A stretch of DNA of 13,070 nucleotides from Thermoproteati archaeon (lineage in GTDB: Archaea > Thermoproteota > Thermoprotei_A > Marsarchaeales > UBA168), in assembly GCA_023256295.1 (NCBI GenBank), contig JAGDXH010000051.1:1-13070 (forward strand), read 5' to 3'. Under the pieces are notes generated by a model, which was not told where the DNA came from, ran no database searches, and saw only the letters and a program-made list of their open reading frames with translations. The position numbers and the translations under genes were made by a program. Shown here in pieces: positions 6,927-13,070 of this stretch. How positions within the stretch are numbered: the stretch's first letter is position 1; every line of letters begins with the position of its first letter.

Positions 6927-7706
6927 ATGGAGAACGGTGGCATCACAGCCAAGGATCTGACTAAGGTCTTTCCCGGGGGATTCGTAGCCGTGGATCACGT
7001 CAGCTTCGAGGTGAAGGATGGAGAGTTGTTTGGTCTCCTTGGCCCAAATGGCGCGGGAAAAAGCACCCTCATAAGGATGCTGACCACCCTCCTCAGACCG
7101 ACGGAGGGAGACGCCCTCGTGGGAGGCCACTCGGTTAGGACTGAACCGGACAAGGTCAGGTTGTTAATAGGGGTTGTTTCCGACAAGCTAATAGTTTACG
7201 ACCGGCTTACGGCAAGGGAAAACCTGCGCTTCTTCGGAGAGCTTTACGGCCTGGGAGGCAAAAAACTGGAGAATCGCATAGACGAGTTACTGGAAGAGGT
7301 GAACCTTTCTCGCTTTGCTGACAAGATGGTCGGGACGTTTTCAACTGGTATGAAGCAAAGGCTGAACCTGGTAAGGGCTCTTCTTCATAACCCAAAGGTG
7401 CTCTTTTTGGATGAACCCACGTTGGGCTTAGATCCGCAGACCGTGCGCTTCATAAAAGACCTGATACTTCAGCTTCACGAGTCTGGGATAACGATGATAC
7501 TGACTACCCACGAGATGGATCTGGCTGAGAAGTTGTCTGAGCGGCTGGCCATAGTTGACCACGGCAAGATACTGGCCATAGGTCCTCCCAAGGAGCTTGA
7601 GGAGAAAAATGGTGCCGAAGATTTGGAGTCTCTTTTCTTGATACTAACTGGGAGAGAGCTCAGGGACAGCTTGGGCAATATGCCCGCAAGGGGGCCAAGA
7701 GGGTGA
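6927..7706 (+). CDS. ABC transporter ATP-binding protein (drug/ABC-2 exporter type)
   Basis: A 259-residue nucleotide-binding subunit that powers the neighbouring ABC-2 permease from the cytoplasmic face. Walker A is GPNGAGKST (39-47), the ABC signature is FSTGMKQRL (138-146), Walker B is VLFLDEPTLGLDP (158-170) with catalytic Glu163, and the switch His is in LTTHEM (192-197). The organisation matches the daunorubicin/CcmA-like exporter ATPases. One key position departs from the norm: the Q-loop, usually IGxVxQ, reads IGVVSDKLIVYDRLT (81-95), with Asp86 in place of Gln. I recall archaeal relatives with a similar GVVSD/E segment, so it is probably a subfamily trait and not damage. The ATG start has an SD 5 nt upstream. 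The downstream gene follows after 5 bp. Confidence 0.93.
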   Translation: MENGGITAKDLTKVFPGGFVAVDHVSFEVKDGELFGLLGPNGAGKSTLIRMLTTLLRPTEGDALVGGHSVRTEPDKVRLLIGVVSDKLIVYDRLTARENLRFFGELYGLGGKKLENRIDELLEEVNLSRFADKMVGTFSTGMKQRLNLVRALLHNPKVLFLDEPTLGLDPQTVRFIKDLILQLHESGITMILTTHEMDLAEKLSERLAIVDHGKILAIGPPKELEEKNGAEDLESLFLILTGRELRDSLGNMPARGPRG

Positions 7707-7707
7707 T
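7701..7707 (+). promoter_or_regulatory. SD embedded in the stop codon before the permease gene
   Basis: GGGTGAT contains the ATPase stop TGA (7704-7706) and ends 4 nt before GTG 7712, which supports that GTG as the start. Confidence 0.65.
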
Positions 7708-7711
7708 GTAG

Positions 7712-8812
7712 GTGACTGCACGGAAGTGGATCTCAGATGTCTTGAGGATAGCGCAGAAGGACCTCACGGAGTTCAGCAGAAGCAAGATGAGGATGGCATC
7801 GTTCATGCTGATGCCGATCATACTCATAGCTTTGTTTGGCTTCATGTTTCCAGGCACAGGATCGATCGGTCACATCCCCCTTGCAGTGGTAGACCAGGCT
7901 TCATCCGGGCCAGGGGCTGCATTCGCTGAAGCTTTCTCGAAGGTCTCTTCCTCCTCTGGTCAGCTTAGGCTGACTTACTACGCGACCTTGGAACAGGCCA
8001 AGCAGGCCGTAGTCGGTGGGTCGGCCAGCGGTGTCTTGATAATATATCCCAACTACCCCGCACAAGGAAGTGTGGTCTTGATCGTGGACAACACGGACCC
8101 CACGGTGGCTGCTCAGCTGGAAGGCACGGTGGATAGCTTGATCAGGTTGATTTCTTCTGGTGGCGACCAGCCTCTTGTCGTGCAAAGCATAGCTCCTTGG
8201 GCTCCCACGAGCGAGTTCGAGTTCATGGCACCTGGTTTCGTTGGGGTGACGGTTGTCATGGCTGGCATGGCAGGCCTTGCGGCGGCTGTGGCAAGAGAAA
8301 GGGAAATAGGTACAATGGATGGTCTAATGGTGGCCCCCATATCTCGTTCTTCCATAATAACGGGGAAAGCTGTGGCCCAGACGATAAGAGGGCTCATACA
8401 AGCCGCGATAGTAGTCCTCGTGGTGGTGCTGTTCTTTGGAGTCAAGATATACGGGAATCCGCTCTACATAGTGCTGGTCCTCCTTCTTGGGGACCTCGGG
8501 TTTGTCGGCATAGGGATAATAGCAACTTCTGCTGCCAGCGATCAGGAAAGTGCAACCATGGTCCTCATGATGCTGGAATTCCCAATGATATTCCTCAGCG
8601 GAGTGCTGTATCCCATAAGTCAGTTGCCCGGCTGGCTCCAAGACGTGGCCTGGGCAATACCACTCAGCTACATGGTGGAAGCGCTTCGCCGCCTGATGGT
8701 GTTGAATGCGGGTTTGGGGTCCATAACCTGGCCACTTGCCTACATGTTGATCTTCGCTGCGGCGTCCATGGGGTTGGCCATACCTCTTTTCAATCGGGCG
8801 GTTACCAGGTAG
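7712..8812 (+). CDS. ABC-2 type exporter permease
   Basis: A 366-residue membrane subunit of the ABC-2 exporter fold. A short amphipathic N-terminus (RIAQKDLTEFSRSKMRM) precedes helix 1 at about 27-46. A large soluble extracytoplasmic region follows (about 47-165: IPLAVVDQ ... LRLTYYATLEQAKQAVVGG ... LIVDNTDPTVAAQL), then five further helices. Between helices 2 and 3 is the cytoplasmic coupling segment EREIGTMDGLMVAPISRS, family-typical for contact with the ATPase. The conserved LSGVLYPISQLPGWLQ and AIPLSYMVEALRRLM blocks are at the end. This is the ABC2_membrane_3-like architecture of drug, antibiotic and polymer or lipid exporters. It is the last gene of the operon: its TAG stop is not part of an SD and the next gene has its own TATA element. 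The substrate is not deducible. Confidence 0.92.
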   Translation: MTARKWISDVLRIAQKDLTEFSRSKMRMASFMLMPIILIALFGFMFPGTGSIGHIPLAVVDQASSGPGAAFAEAFSKVSSSSGQLRLTYYATLEQAKQAVVGGSASGVLIIYPNYPAQGSVVLIVDNTDPTVAAQLEGTVDSLIRLISSGGDQPLVVQSIAPWAPTSEFEFMAPGFVGVTVVMAGMAGLAAAVAREREIGTMDGLMVAPISRSSIITGKAVAQTIRGLIQAAIVVLVVVLFFGVKIYGNPLYIVLVLLLGDLGFVGIGIIATSAASDQESATMVLMMLEFPMIFLSGVLYPISQLPGWLQDVAWAIPLSYMVEALRRLMVLNAGLGSITWPLAYMLIFAAASMGLAIPLFNRAVTR

Positions 8813-8823
8813 TTCGGAGAACG

Positions 8824-8829
8824 CTTAAA
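8824..8829 (+). promoter_or_regulatory. Candidate TATA box for the HisC-like gene
   Basis: CTTAAA is centred about 23-24 bp before GTG 8850, in the 37-bp gap after the permease gene. There is no SD before that GTG, so a leaderless transcript fits. Confidence 0.5.
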
Positions 8830-8849
8830 GCTGGGTTCCTGCTCGCCTG

Positions 8850-9875
8850 GTGACAGATTGTGACCCACGCAGCCTGCGGGTGAACTTGAACGAGCTTCCT
8901 TACCCCCCTCCTGCTCGTGTGCTTCGGGCGGCAGCCGAGGCCCTCAAGTCTTCAAACCTTTATCCCGAAGGACGCGATGTGCTCGTTCTGAAGGAACTGA
9001 TGGCCAAGTACACCGGTGTCGCTCCGGAAAATGTCCACTTTGCGTCTGGTAGCGACTATGCTTTCTATGAGCTGTTCTCGCAGCTGCGCGTCTTCTCCAG
9101 CGGACCTTTGGCTTTGATCATTGATCCTACCTTTTCTTCTTATGAGCCGATATTGAAGGCAACTGGCTGGAAGGTGGAAAGAGTAAGGCTGATTGAGGGT
9201 GAAGAGAGATGGAACCTGCCTCCTGATGGGCTCAAGGATGCGTTGAAACATCTCAAGCCGTCGCTTCTGGTAGTCGACGATCCAAATAACCCGACTGGAA
9301 GCCCGATCTTTGGAGGGGAAGGCATTGAGGGCCTGGCTGGCTCGCTAGATGAATGGGGAGGATGGTTGTTGATCGATGAGGCATATGCGGAGTTTTCTGG
9401 TTACTCGATCTCAAAGCTTGTTGGTTCAATTGGAAACCTAGTCGTTTTCAGGACGTTGAGCAAAGCTTTCGCGTTGGCTGGGCTCAGGTCCAGTGCTTTG
9501 CTTGCAGCCGAAAGGCTCATAGCATCCATTGAGAGCGGTTCTCCGCGTTTTGAGCTTTCCAGGCCGACGCTGGCTGCGTCGTTGGAAGCCTTGAGAGACC
9601 CGTCTTACGCTTTGAGGTATGCCCGTGAGATCGTGAATGAGAGACAGAGGATGTGGCTGCGTCTCGCTGGTATCCAGTACCTCAAGAGCTACAAGAGCTG
9701 GACGAACTTCTTTCTTCTGAAGTTCACCGACGAGGATGCGTTGCGTAGGACTGGGATCAACTTCATGCGTCCTGCCATGCGCGGTAGCTTTGCTCGTTTC
9801 AGCCTCATGGATAGGGAAGCGGACGATTGTCTGCTTGTCGCCCTTGAGGAATCCTTGCGCTCAAGAATCAAGTAG
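8850..9875 (+). CDS. HisC-family PLP-dependent aminotransferase
   Basis: A 341-residue fold-type I PLP enzyme, close to the usual length of histidinol-phosphate aminotransferases. Landmarks are the N-terminal VNLNELPYPPP (11-21), ASGSD (65-69) for the cofactor phosphate, DDPNNPTG (143-150) with the ring-stacking Asn, LIDEAYAEF (174-182) with Asp176 to the pyridine nitrogen, TLSKAFALAGLRS (202-214) with Schiff-base Lys205 and phosphate Arg213, and the C-terminal FARFSL (314-319) with Arg316 expected to hold the substrate carboxylate. The catalytic set is intact, so it should be active. The likely reaction is imidazole-acetol phosphate to histidinol phosphate (histidine synthesis). No other his gene is present here, and threonine-phosphate decarboxylase (CobD-like) or a general aminotransferase remain alternatives. 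Blocks such as DDPNNPTG differ from the common NPNNPTG. GTG 8850 agrees with the TATA spacing. Confidence 0.83.
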   Translation: MTDCDPRSLRVNLNELPYPPPARVLRAAAEALKSSNLYPEGRDVLVLKELMAKYTGVAPENVHFASGSDYAFYELFSQLRVFSSGPLALIIDPTFSSYEPILKATGWKVERVRLIEGEERWNLPPDGLKDALKHLKPSLLVVDDPNNPTGSPIFGGEGIEGLAGSLDEWGGWLLIDEAYAEFSGYSISKLVGSIGNLVVFRTLSKAFALAGLRSSALLAAERLIASIESGSPRFELSRPTLAASLEALRDPSYALRYAREIVNERQRMWLRLAGIQYLKSYKSWTNFFLLKFTDEDALRRTGINFMRPAMRGSFARFSLMDREADDCLLVALEESLRSRIK

Positions 9876-9876
9876 A

Positions 9877-9882
9877 TTTAAA
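9877..9882 (+). promoter_or_regulatory. Strong TATA box, leaderless promoter of the nucleotidyltransferase gene
   Basis: TTTAAA lies 1 bp after the upstream TAG stop and is centred 26-27 bp before ATG 9906, the ideal archaeal distance for transcription starting at the ATG itself. No SD is present in the 30-bp gap. Confidence 0.7.
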
Positions 9883-9905
9883 TTCGCCCGTGATTACCCC
9901 ACGAG

Positions 9906-11168
9906 ATGGAGTGGCCAGCCGAGGCCGACAAGCTGCGCGTCATCATACCGGTTGGCGGGCAAGCATTGAGGCTTAGGCCGCTCAGCGCAGAGGTTTCAAA
10001 GGCAGTCATCAGACTCTTGAATCGCCCGATAGTCGAGATAGCCATGGCAAACCTAGCGCAACAGGGGGTTCGCAACTTCATTTTCGGAGTAAAGGGGTAC
10101 GTCAATTACAAGAGTTTGTTTGATTATTTCGGAGATGGAAGGGGTTTTTCCTCCTACTACAACATACAGCCCAGGGTTCACATCAAGTATCAGCCTAGGG
10201 TTGACGACGTTGGCAATGCCGACTCCGTGAGGATAAACATGGATTATTACGACATAAACGATCCAGTAGTTGGCGTGCAGGGGGACAACATTTTTGACGT
10301 CGACATGAGGGAGCTGGCCAGATTTCATGATGAGAAGAGGGCCATAATGACCATAGGGGTGACCGCTGTGGACGACGTGACCCAATACGGGGTAGCCAAG
10401 TTGGCTGGAGACATGCGCATCGTTGATTTTGTGGAGAAACCAAAGAAGGAAGAGGCTCCTTCCAACTTGGTGAGTACGGGCGTGTACTTCCTGAGCCCAG
10501 CTATAAGAAAGGTGTTTGAGATGGAGGAAGTCAAAGTCATGATAAAAGCTGGGCGGCTCGACTTTGGGCTAGACCTAATACCTTACCTGATAAAGCACGA
10601 TTACCCCGTGTATGCTTATCCCATAAGTGGGAAGTGGTACGACATAGGTTCGCCCAAGAGCTATTTGGAGACCGTTCAGATGTTGCTCAAAGTAGATGAA
10701 CCCTGGCTTCCGATGGGGAATAGGCTGGACGTGCCCGGAAGGGTATGGGTCCAGGGAGAGAGCGTGGAATCGATGAGAAAAGCCAAGGAAATAGAAGAAA
10801 AGATAAGGTTAGGTAGGATCACGGTTGAGGGTTCCGTCCTGATAGGCAGGCATTGCTCCATAGGAGACGGCGCCGTCATAAGGGATTCAAGCATAGACAA
10901 CTACACCGTCATAGGAGGCGGCACGACCATCGAGAACTCGGCGCTCATGGATAGAGTATACGTGGGAGAGGGGGCGGAGATAAGAGATAGCATAGTGGGC
11001 AGGCACACTGAGATCAGATCTGACATGGAGAGGCGGACAAAGGTGATAGGTCTGAGTGTGCTAGCAGATGACGTTAGGATAGGTGAGGGGGCGAGCCTCA
11101 TAGCTACTAGAGTTTATCCTCACATCTCGATTCCGGCCAAGAGAACCATGGTGGAAGAGGTGGTTTGA
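9906..11168 (+). CDS. Sugar-phosphate nucleotidyltransferase with left-handed beta-helix domain
   Basis: A 420-residue protein with an N-terminal NTP_transferase domain (about 10-260) and hexapeptide-repeat beta-helix (about 305-415: VLIGRHCSIGDGAVIRDSSI and following). It would join a sugar-1-phosphate to an NTP for surface glycan or glycoprotein synthesis in the cytoplasm. Motifs are GGQALRLRPL (17-26) with Arg22, SKA Lys32, QGDN (125-128) with metal-binding Asp127, YGVAK (161-165), EKP (177-179), STGVY (190-194) and WYDIGSP (244-250). The signature loop normally GGxGTRL is GGQALRL, losing the third Gly and the Thr; I recall crenarchaeal relatives with GGEATRL, so this is likely a lineage variant. 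Extra KAKEIEEKIR-rich sequence (292-303) links the domains. The ATG start has a TATA box at 26 bp. The last 62 bp overlap the convergent pyrG. The nucleotide and sugar cannot be told from sequence. Confidence 0.9.
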   Translation: MEWPAEADKLRVIIPVGGQALRLRPLSAEVSKAVIRLLNRPIVEIAMANLAQQGVRNFIFGVKGYVNYKSLFDYFGDGRGFSSYYNIQPRVHIKYQPRVDDVGNADSVRINMDYYDINDPVVGVQGDNIFDVDMRELARFHDEKRAIMTIGVTAVDDVTQYGVAKLAGDMRIVDFVEKPKKEEAPSNLVSTGVYFLSPAIRKVFEMEEVKVMIKAGRLDFGLDLIPYLIKHDYPVYAYPISGKWYDIGSPKSYLETVQMLLKVDEPWLPMGNRLDVPGRVWVQGESVESMRKAKEIEEKIRLGRITVEGSVLIGRHCSIGDGAVIRDSSIDNYTVIGGGTTIENSALMDRVYVGEGAEIRDSIVGRHTEIRSDMERRTKVIGLSVLADDVRIGEGASLIATRVYPHISIPAKRTMVEEVV

Positions 11169-12756
11169 TCCCTCGTTGGGCAGAAACTGCCGCTTGAAGG
11201 AACGCCAGATATATTGGCGAAGGTCTCAGCGGTCTGCTGTTGAACTCTGGGTGGAACTGCGTGCCGACGAAGAAGGGCAGAGATGGGTCTTCAATTGCCT
11301 CTACTCTTCTTCTGGACATGTCAAATGCCGAGAAGAGCAGGCCTGCGTTCCTCAAAGCATCCCAGTAGTCCGGGTTGACCTCGTAGCGATGCCGGTGTCT
11401 TTCTCTTATGACCGATTTTCCATACGCTTTCCTCAGAAGAGTTCCCTCTTCTACTGCTATGTCTGCACCCCCTAGCCTCATGGTCCCCCCCATTTTCGTC
11501 AGTCCCCTCTGTTCGGGAAGGAGGTCGATCACAGGAGCCTCTGTCTGGGGATCAAGCTCGGTGCTGTTGGCCTTCAAGTGCAACTTCTCTCTGGCAAACT
11601 CGACCACTGACAGTTGCATCCCAAAGCATATGCCGAGGAAAGGCAGGCGCAACTCGCGTGCGCGTTGGATAGAAGCCATCATGCCCTCCGTTCCCCTTAC
11701 CCCGAAACCAGGCAGTACCATGACGCCCACGACACCGTCTATTTGCTTTGGGCCGTTTTTTTCGACGTCTTCTGCGTCTATCCACCTCAGCTTGGGGTTA
11801 AACCCCAGCGCCGCGCCGGCGTGCTTCAGAGCCTCCACTATGCTCACGTAAGAGTCTCTGAGCGTCACATACTTGCCCACCATGGCTATCTCCGGACCGG
11901 GTGGGAGATTGGAGAACCTGCTGGCAAGTAGCTGATGCGTGGCGCTTTGGCTTTTTGGCTGCAGGTTCAACTTAAGGAGGATCATGGTATCTACCCCTTG
12001 ATCTTTCAGCACCTTTGGTACCATGTATATGCTTGGAACGTCGGGCAACCTTATGACTTCGCTCGGCGAGAGCGAAGAGAAGAGGGCCAGCTTCTGGACT
12101 TCGTCTGGCAGTAGCTGAAGTGAGGAGCGGGCGACCAGAAAGTCTGGTTGTATCCCTATTTCCCTCAGTGCTTGCACGCTGTGTTGTGCTGGTTTTGTCT
12201 TGTTCTCGCCCGTTGTCTCTAGGTGAGGCACGTACGCAACGTGCATGAATACCGTCCTTCCCTTTTCCTCCAGCCCCATCTGCCTGACTGCCTCCAGAAA
12301 AGGAAGTCCCTCTATGTCTCCCACGGTTCCCCCAAGTTCAACGACGAAAACCTCAGCTTTCTCCTTGGAGGCAGCCTGCCTGATCTTGGACTTCACCTCA
12401 TCTGTGACGTGCGGTATTATCTGGACGCAATCTCCAAGATAATCTCCCCGCCTTTCCCTTTCAATCACTTCTCTGTAGACCGATCCGGTTGTGATGTTGA
12501 GGTTCCTTCCCATTTTCCTGTCCAAGAAGCGCTCGTAAGTGCCAAGGTCAAGGTCTGTTTCTCCTCCGTCGTCCGTCACGAAGACCTCACCGTGTTTGTA
12601 GGGATTCATGGTTCCGGCATCGACGTTGACATACGGATCTATCTTCATCATCGATACCAGGATTCCCGACTCGGATAGAAGCTCGGCAACGGAGGAGGCT
12701 AGGACGCCCTTGCCAAGTCCGCTCATGACTCCTCCGGTCACAAATATGTAGCGCAT
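11107..12756 (-). CDS. pyrG: CTP synthase (glutamine-hydrolysing)
   Basis: This 549-residue enzyme makes CTP from UTP with ATP and glutamine. The synthetase domain (1-270) starts at MRYIFVTGGVMSGLGKG with the P-loop at 8-17, then KIDPYVNVDAGTMNPYKHGE (37-56), the EL-GGTVGDIE segment (139-148) with metal ligand Glu139, and the UTP-binding KTKPAQHSVQ (185-194). The glutaminase domain (about 288-525) carries GICFGMQ with nucleophile Cys376, and FHPEF with His501 and Glu503; Phe377 replaces the more common Leu. RHRHRYEVN (452-460) is typical. The start is ATG 12756 because MRYIFVTGG is the conserved N-terminus; the frame remains open to 12861, but that extension is Lys/Pro-rich and unrelated to the family. 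The C-terminal ~25 residues (PPLPPWFSWPE...) are a non-conserved tail, most of it overlapping the convergent gene. Confidence 0.97.
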   Translation of the reverse strand: MRYIFVTGGVMSGLGKGVLASSVAELLSESGILVSMMKIDPYVNVDAGTMNPYKHGEVFVTDDGGETDLDLGTYERFLDRKMGRNLNITTGSVYREVIERERRGDYLGDCVQIIPHVTDEVKSKIRQAASKEKAEVFVVELGGTVGDIEGLPFLEAVRQMGLEEKGRTVFMHVAYVPHLETTGENKTKPAQHSVQALREIGIQPDFLVARSSLQLLPDEVQKLALFSSLSPSEVIRLPDVPSIYMVPKVLKDQGVDTMILLKLNLQPKSQSATHQLLASRFSNLPPGPEIAMVGKYVTLRDSYVSIVEALKHAGAALGFNPKLRWIDAEDVEKNGPKQIDGVVGVMVLPGFGVRGTEGMMASIQRARELRLPFLGICFGMQLSVVEFAREKLHLKANSTELDPQTEAPVIDLLPEQRGLTKMGGTMRLGGADIAVEEGTLLRKAYGKSVIRERHRHRYEVNPDYWDALRNAGLLFSAFDMSRRRVEAIEDPSLPFFVGTQFHPEFNSRPLRPSPIYLAFLQAAVSAQRGIKPPLPPWFSWPESRCEDKL

Positions 12757-12775
12757 ATTCGCCCGCTGGCAGCCG

Positions 12776-12781
12776 ATATAA
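12776..12781 (-). promoter_or_regulatory. Candidate TATA box for pyrG
   Basis: On the minus strand this reads TTATAT within GCCTTATATCGG, centred about 22-23 bp before the ATG at 12756. That is slightly closer than usual but compatible with a leaderless transcript. No SD precedes the ATG. Confidence 0.5.
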
Positions 12782-12807
12782 GGCGTTCGCTTTACCTCAG
12801 GTGACCT

Positions 12808-12838
12808 CTTTCCCGCTTGCGTCGACGGCTTTCCCGCT
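12808..12838. repeat. 10-bp direct repeat upstream of the pyrG promoter
   Basis: CTTTCCCGCT occurs at 12808-12817 and 12829-12838, start-to-start distance 21 bp (two helical turns). The second copy extends to CTTTCCCGCTGG, and CCCGCTGG recurs at 12762-12769 next to the pyrG start. The set could be a regulator site, but it may also be chance. Confidence 0.3.
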
Positions 12839-12974
12839 GGTGAATCGAACCGGTTGATCAAAGAGCTGGGTTTTTCGCTGCCTGATCGCCCCTAAGATTT
12901 GCCGTTGCTGAAAACCAGGTAGTTTCCATAAAACGCTCCAGCGAGCACTGGACGACGGGAGTCAGTGACGGTCG

Positions 12975-12982
12975 TTTTAAAC
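12975..12982 (+). promoter_or_regulatory. TATA-like element for a rightward transcript
   Basis: TTTTAAAC is a good archaeal TATA match and predicts a start site near 13005. A GTG start at 13021 lies 16 bp further on. No SD is obvious between them. Confidence 0.4.
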
Positions 12983-13020
12983 TCGTGAATATCAACGCCT
13001 CCGTAACCCGCCTTCCGGAC

Positions 13021-13070
13021 GTGGCTGAAGGAAAGTTTCCAGCGTCTGGAAGCTTCGCTCTGGTGGTGTG
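13021..13070 (+). CDS. Possible start of an unidentified gene, truncated by the window edge
   Basis: From GTG 13021 the frame stays open to the edge and begins MAEGKFPASGSFALVV. The frame is also open upstream, with another GTG at 12985. Support comes only from the TATA-like element at 12975-12982 and the lack of stop codons over a short length. I do not recognise the product. Confidence 0.25.
   Translation, partial: MAEGKFPASGSFALVV

Larger units (their letters stand above)
12757..13070. other. Region upstream of pyrG, divergent promoters, no complete gene seen
   Basis: In these 314 bp I see the pyrG promoter and a set of short AGCGGG repeats on the left. The middle (about 12862-12965) has no recognisable gene or tRNA; a T-loop-like GGTTCGATTC is seen on the minus strand at 12842-12851 but no arms match. 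The right holds a TATA-like element and a possible truncated gene. A perfect inverted repeat TTCCAG-CGT-CTGGAA (13037-13051) lies inside the latter. Confidence 0.5.

Noticed and set aside
8197..8853. Open frame of 218 codons on the plus strand within the permease gene
   Set aside because: It is a frame shift of the permease coding sequence; the product is rich in Gly, His, Cys and Arg, without the hydrophobic helices the true frame has.
11756..11762. T7 run on the plus strand downstream of the nucleotidyltransferase gene
   Set aside because: It encodes Glu-Lys-Asn in pyrG on the other strand and lies almost 600 bp past the gene, so a terminator role is not supported.
11408..11851. Plus-strand open frame opposite pyrG
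   Set aside because: It is a mirror of the highly conserved CTP synthase; low-complexity Ser/Pro product.
12842..12851. tRNA T-loop-like GGTTCGATTC on the minus strand
   Set aside because: The bases after the loop do not pair with those before it, and no D-arm, anticodon arm or acceptor stem could be built.
12757..12861. 35-residue N-terminal extension of CTP synthase
   Set aside because: The conserved family start MRYIFVTGG is at 12756, and the extension crosses the TATA box and repeats.

Overview
The window looks like a gene-dense stretch of an archaeal chromosome, probably a TACK-lineage (crenarchaeal/Thermoproteota-like), likely thermophilic organism. The support is an archaeal-type MiaB-like tRNA methylthiotransferase, a nucleoside phosphorylase that by recall closely resembles the Sulfolobus MTA phosphorylase, a crenarchaeal-style nucleotidyltransferase with a left-handed beta-helix tail, heavy use of AGG (Arg) and ATA (Ile) codons, frequent GTG/TTG starts, and TATA elements about 22-32 bp upstream of several start codons with no Shine-Dalgarno (SD), which suggests leaderless transcripts. 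No mobile element, CRISPR array, rRNA or tRNA was found. The lineage is inferred from protein style and was not tested.

Layout. (1) 2-3355, + strand: the 3' part of a tRNA t6A methylthiotransferase, an MTA/purine-nucleoside phosphorylase, and a B12-binding radical SAM enzyme. Two SAM-cleaving enzymes flank a phosphorylase that could remove their by-product. (2) 3356-3617: a promoter region. (3) 3618-5057: a 14-helix MFS exporter of DHA2 type, with its start set by a strong SD. (4) 5060-8812: a compact operon of a PadR regulator, a secreted three-domain sequon-rich protein with a C-terminal membrane anchor, an ABC ATPase and an ABC-2 permease. At each of its three junctions the upstream TGA stop lies inside the downstream SD (GGTGAT). 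A perfect 16-bp inverted repeat lies just upstream of padR. (5) 8850-11168: a HisC-family aminotransferase and a sugar-phosphate nucleotidyltransferase, each with its own TATA element and apparently leaderless. (6) 11107-12756, - strand: CTP synthase, whose 3' end overlaps the nucleotidyltransferase tail-to-tail by 62 bp. (7) 12757-13070: the pyrG promoter region and a possible start of a rightward gene cut by the window edge.

The most system-like part is region 4. A PadR repressor probably governs an ABC exporter paired with an extracytoplasmic Ig-like glycoprotein, next to a separate MFS exporter. Substrate and mechanism cannot be read from sequence alone. The best enzymatic lead is the B12-radical SAM protein, which could be an archaeal lipid-modifying enzyme.
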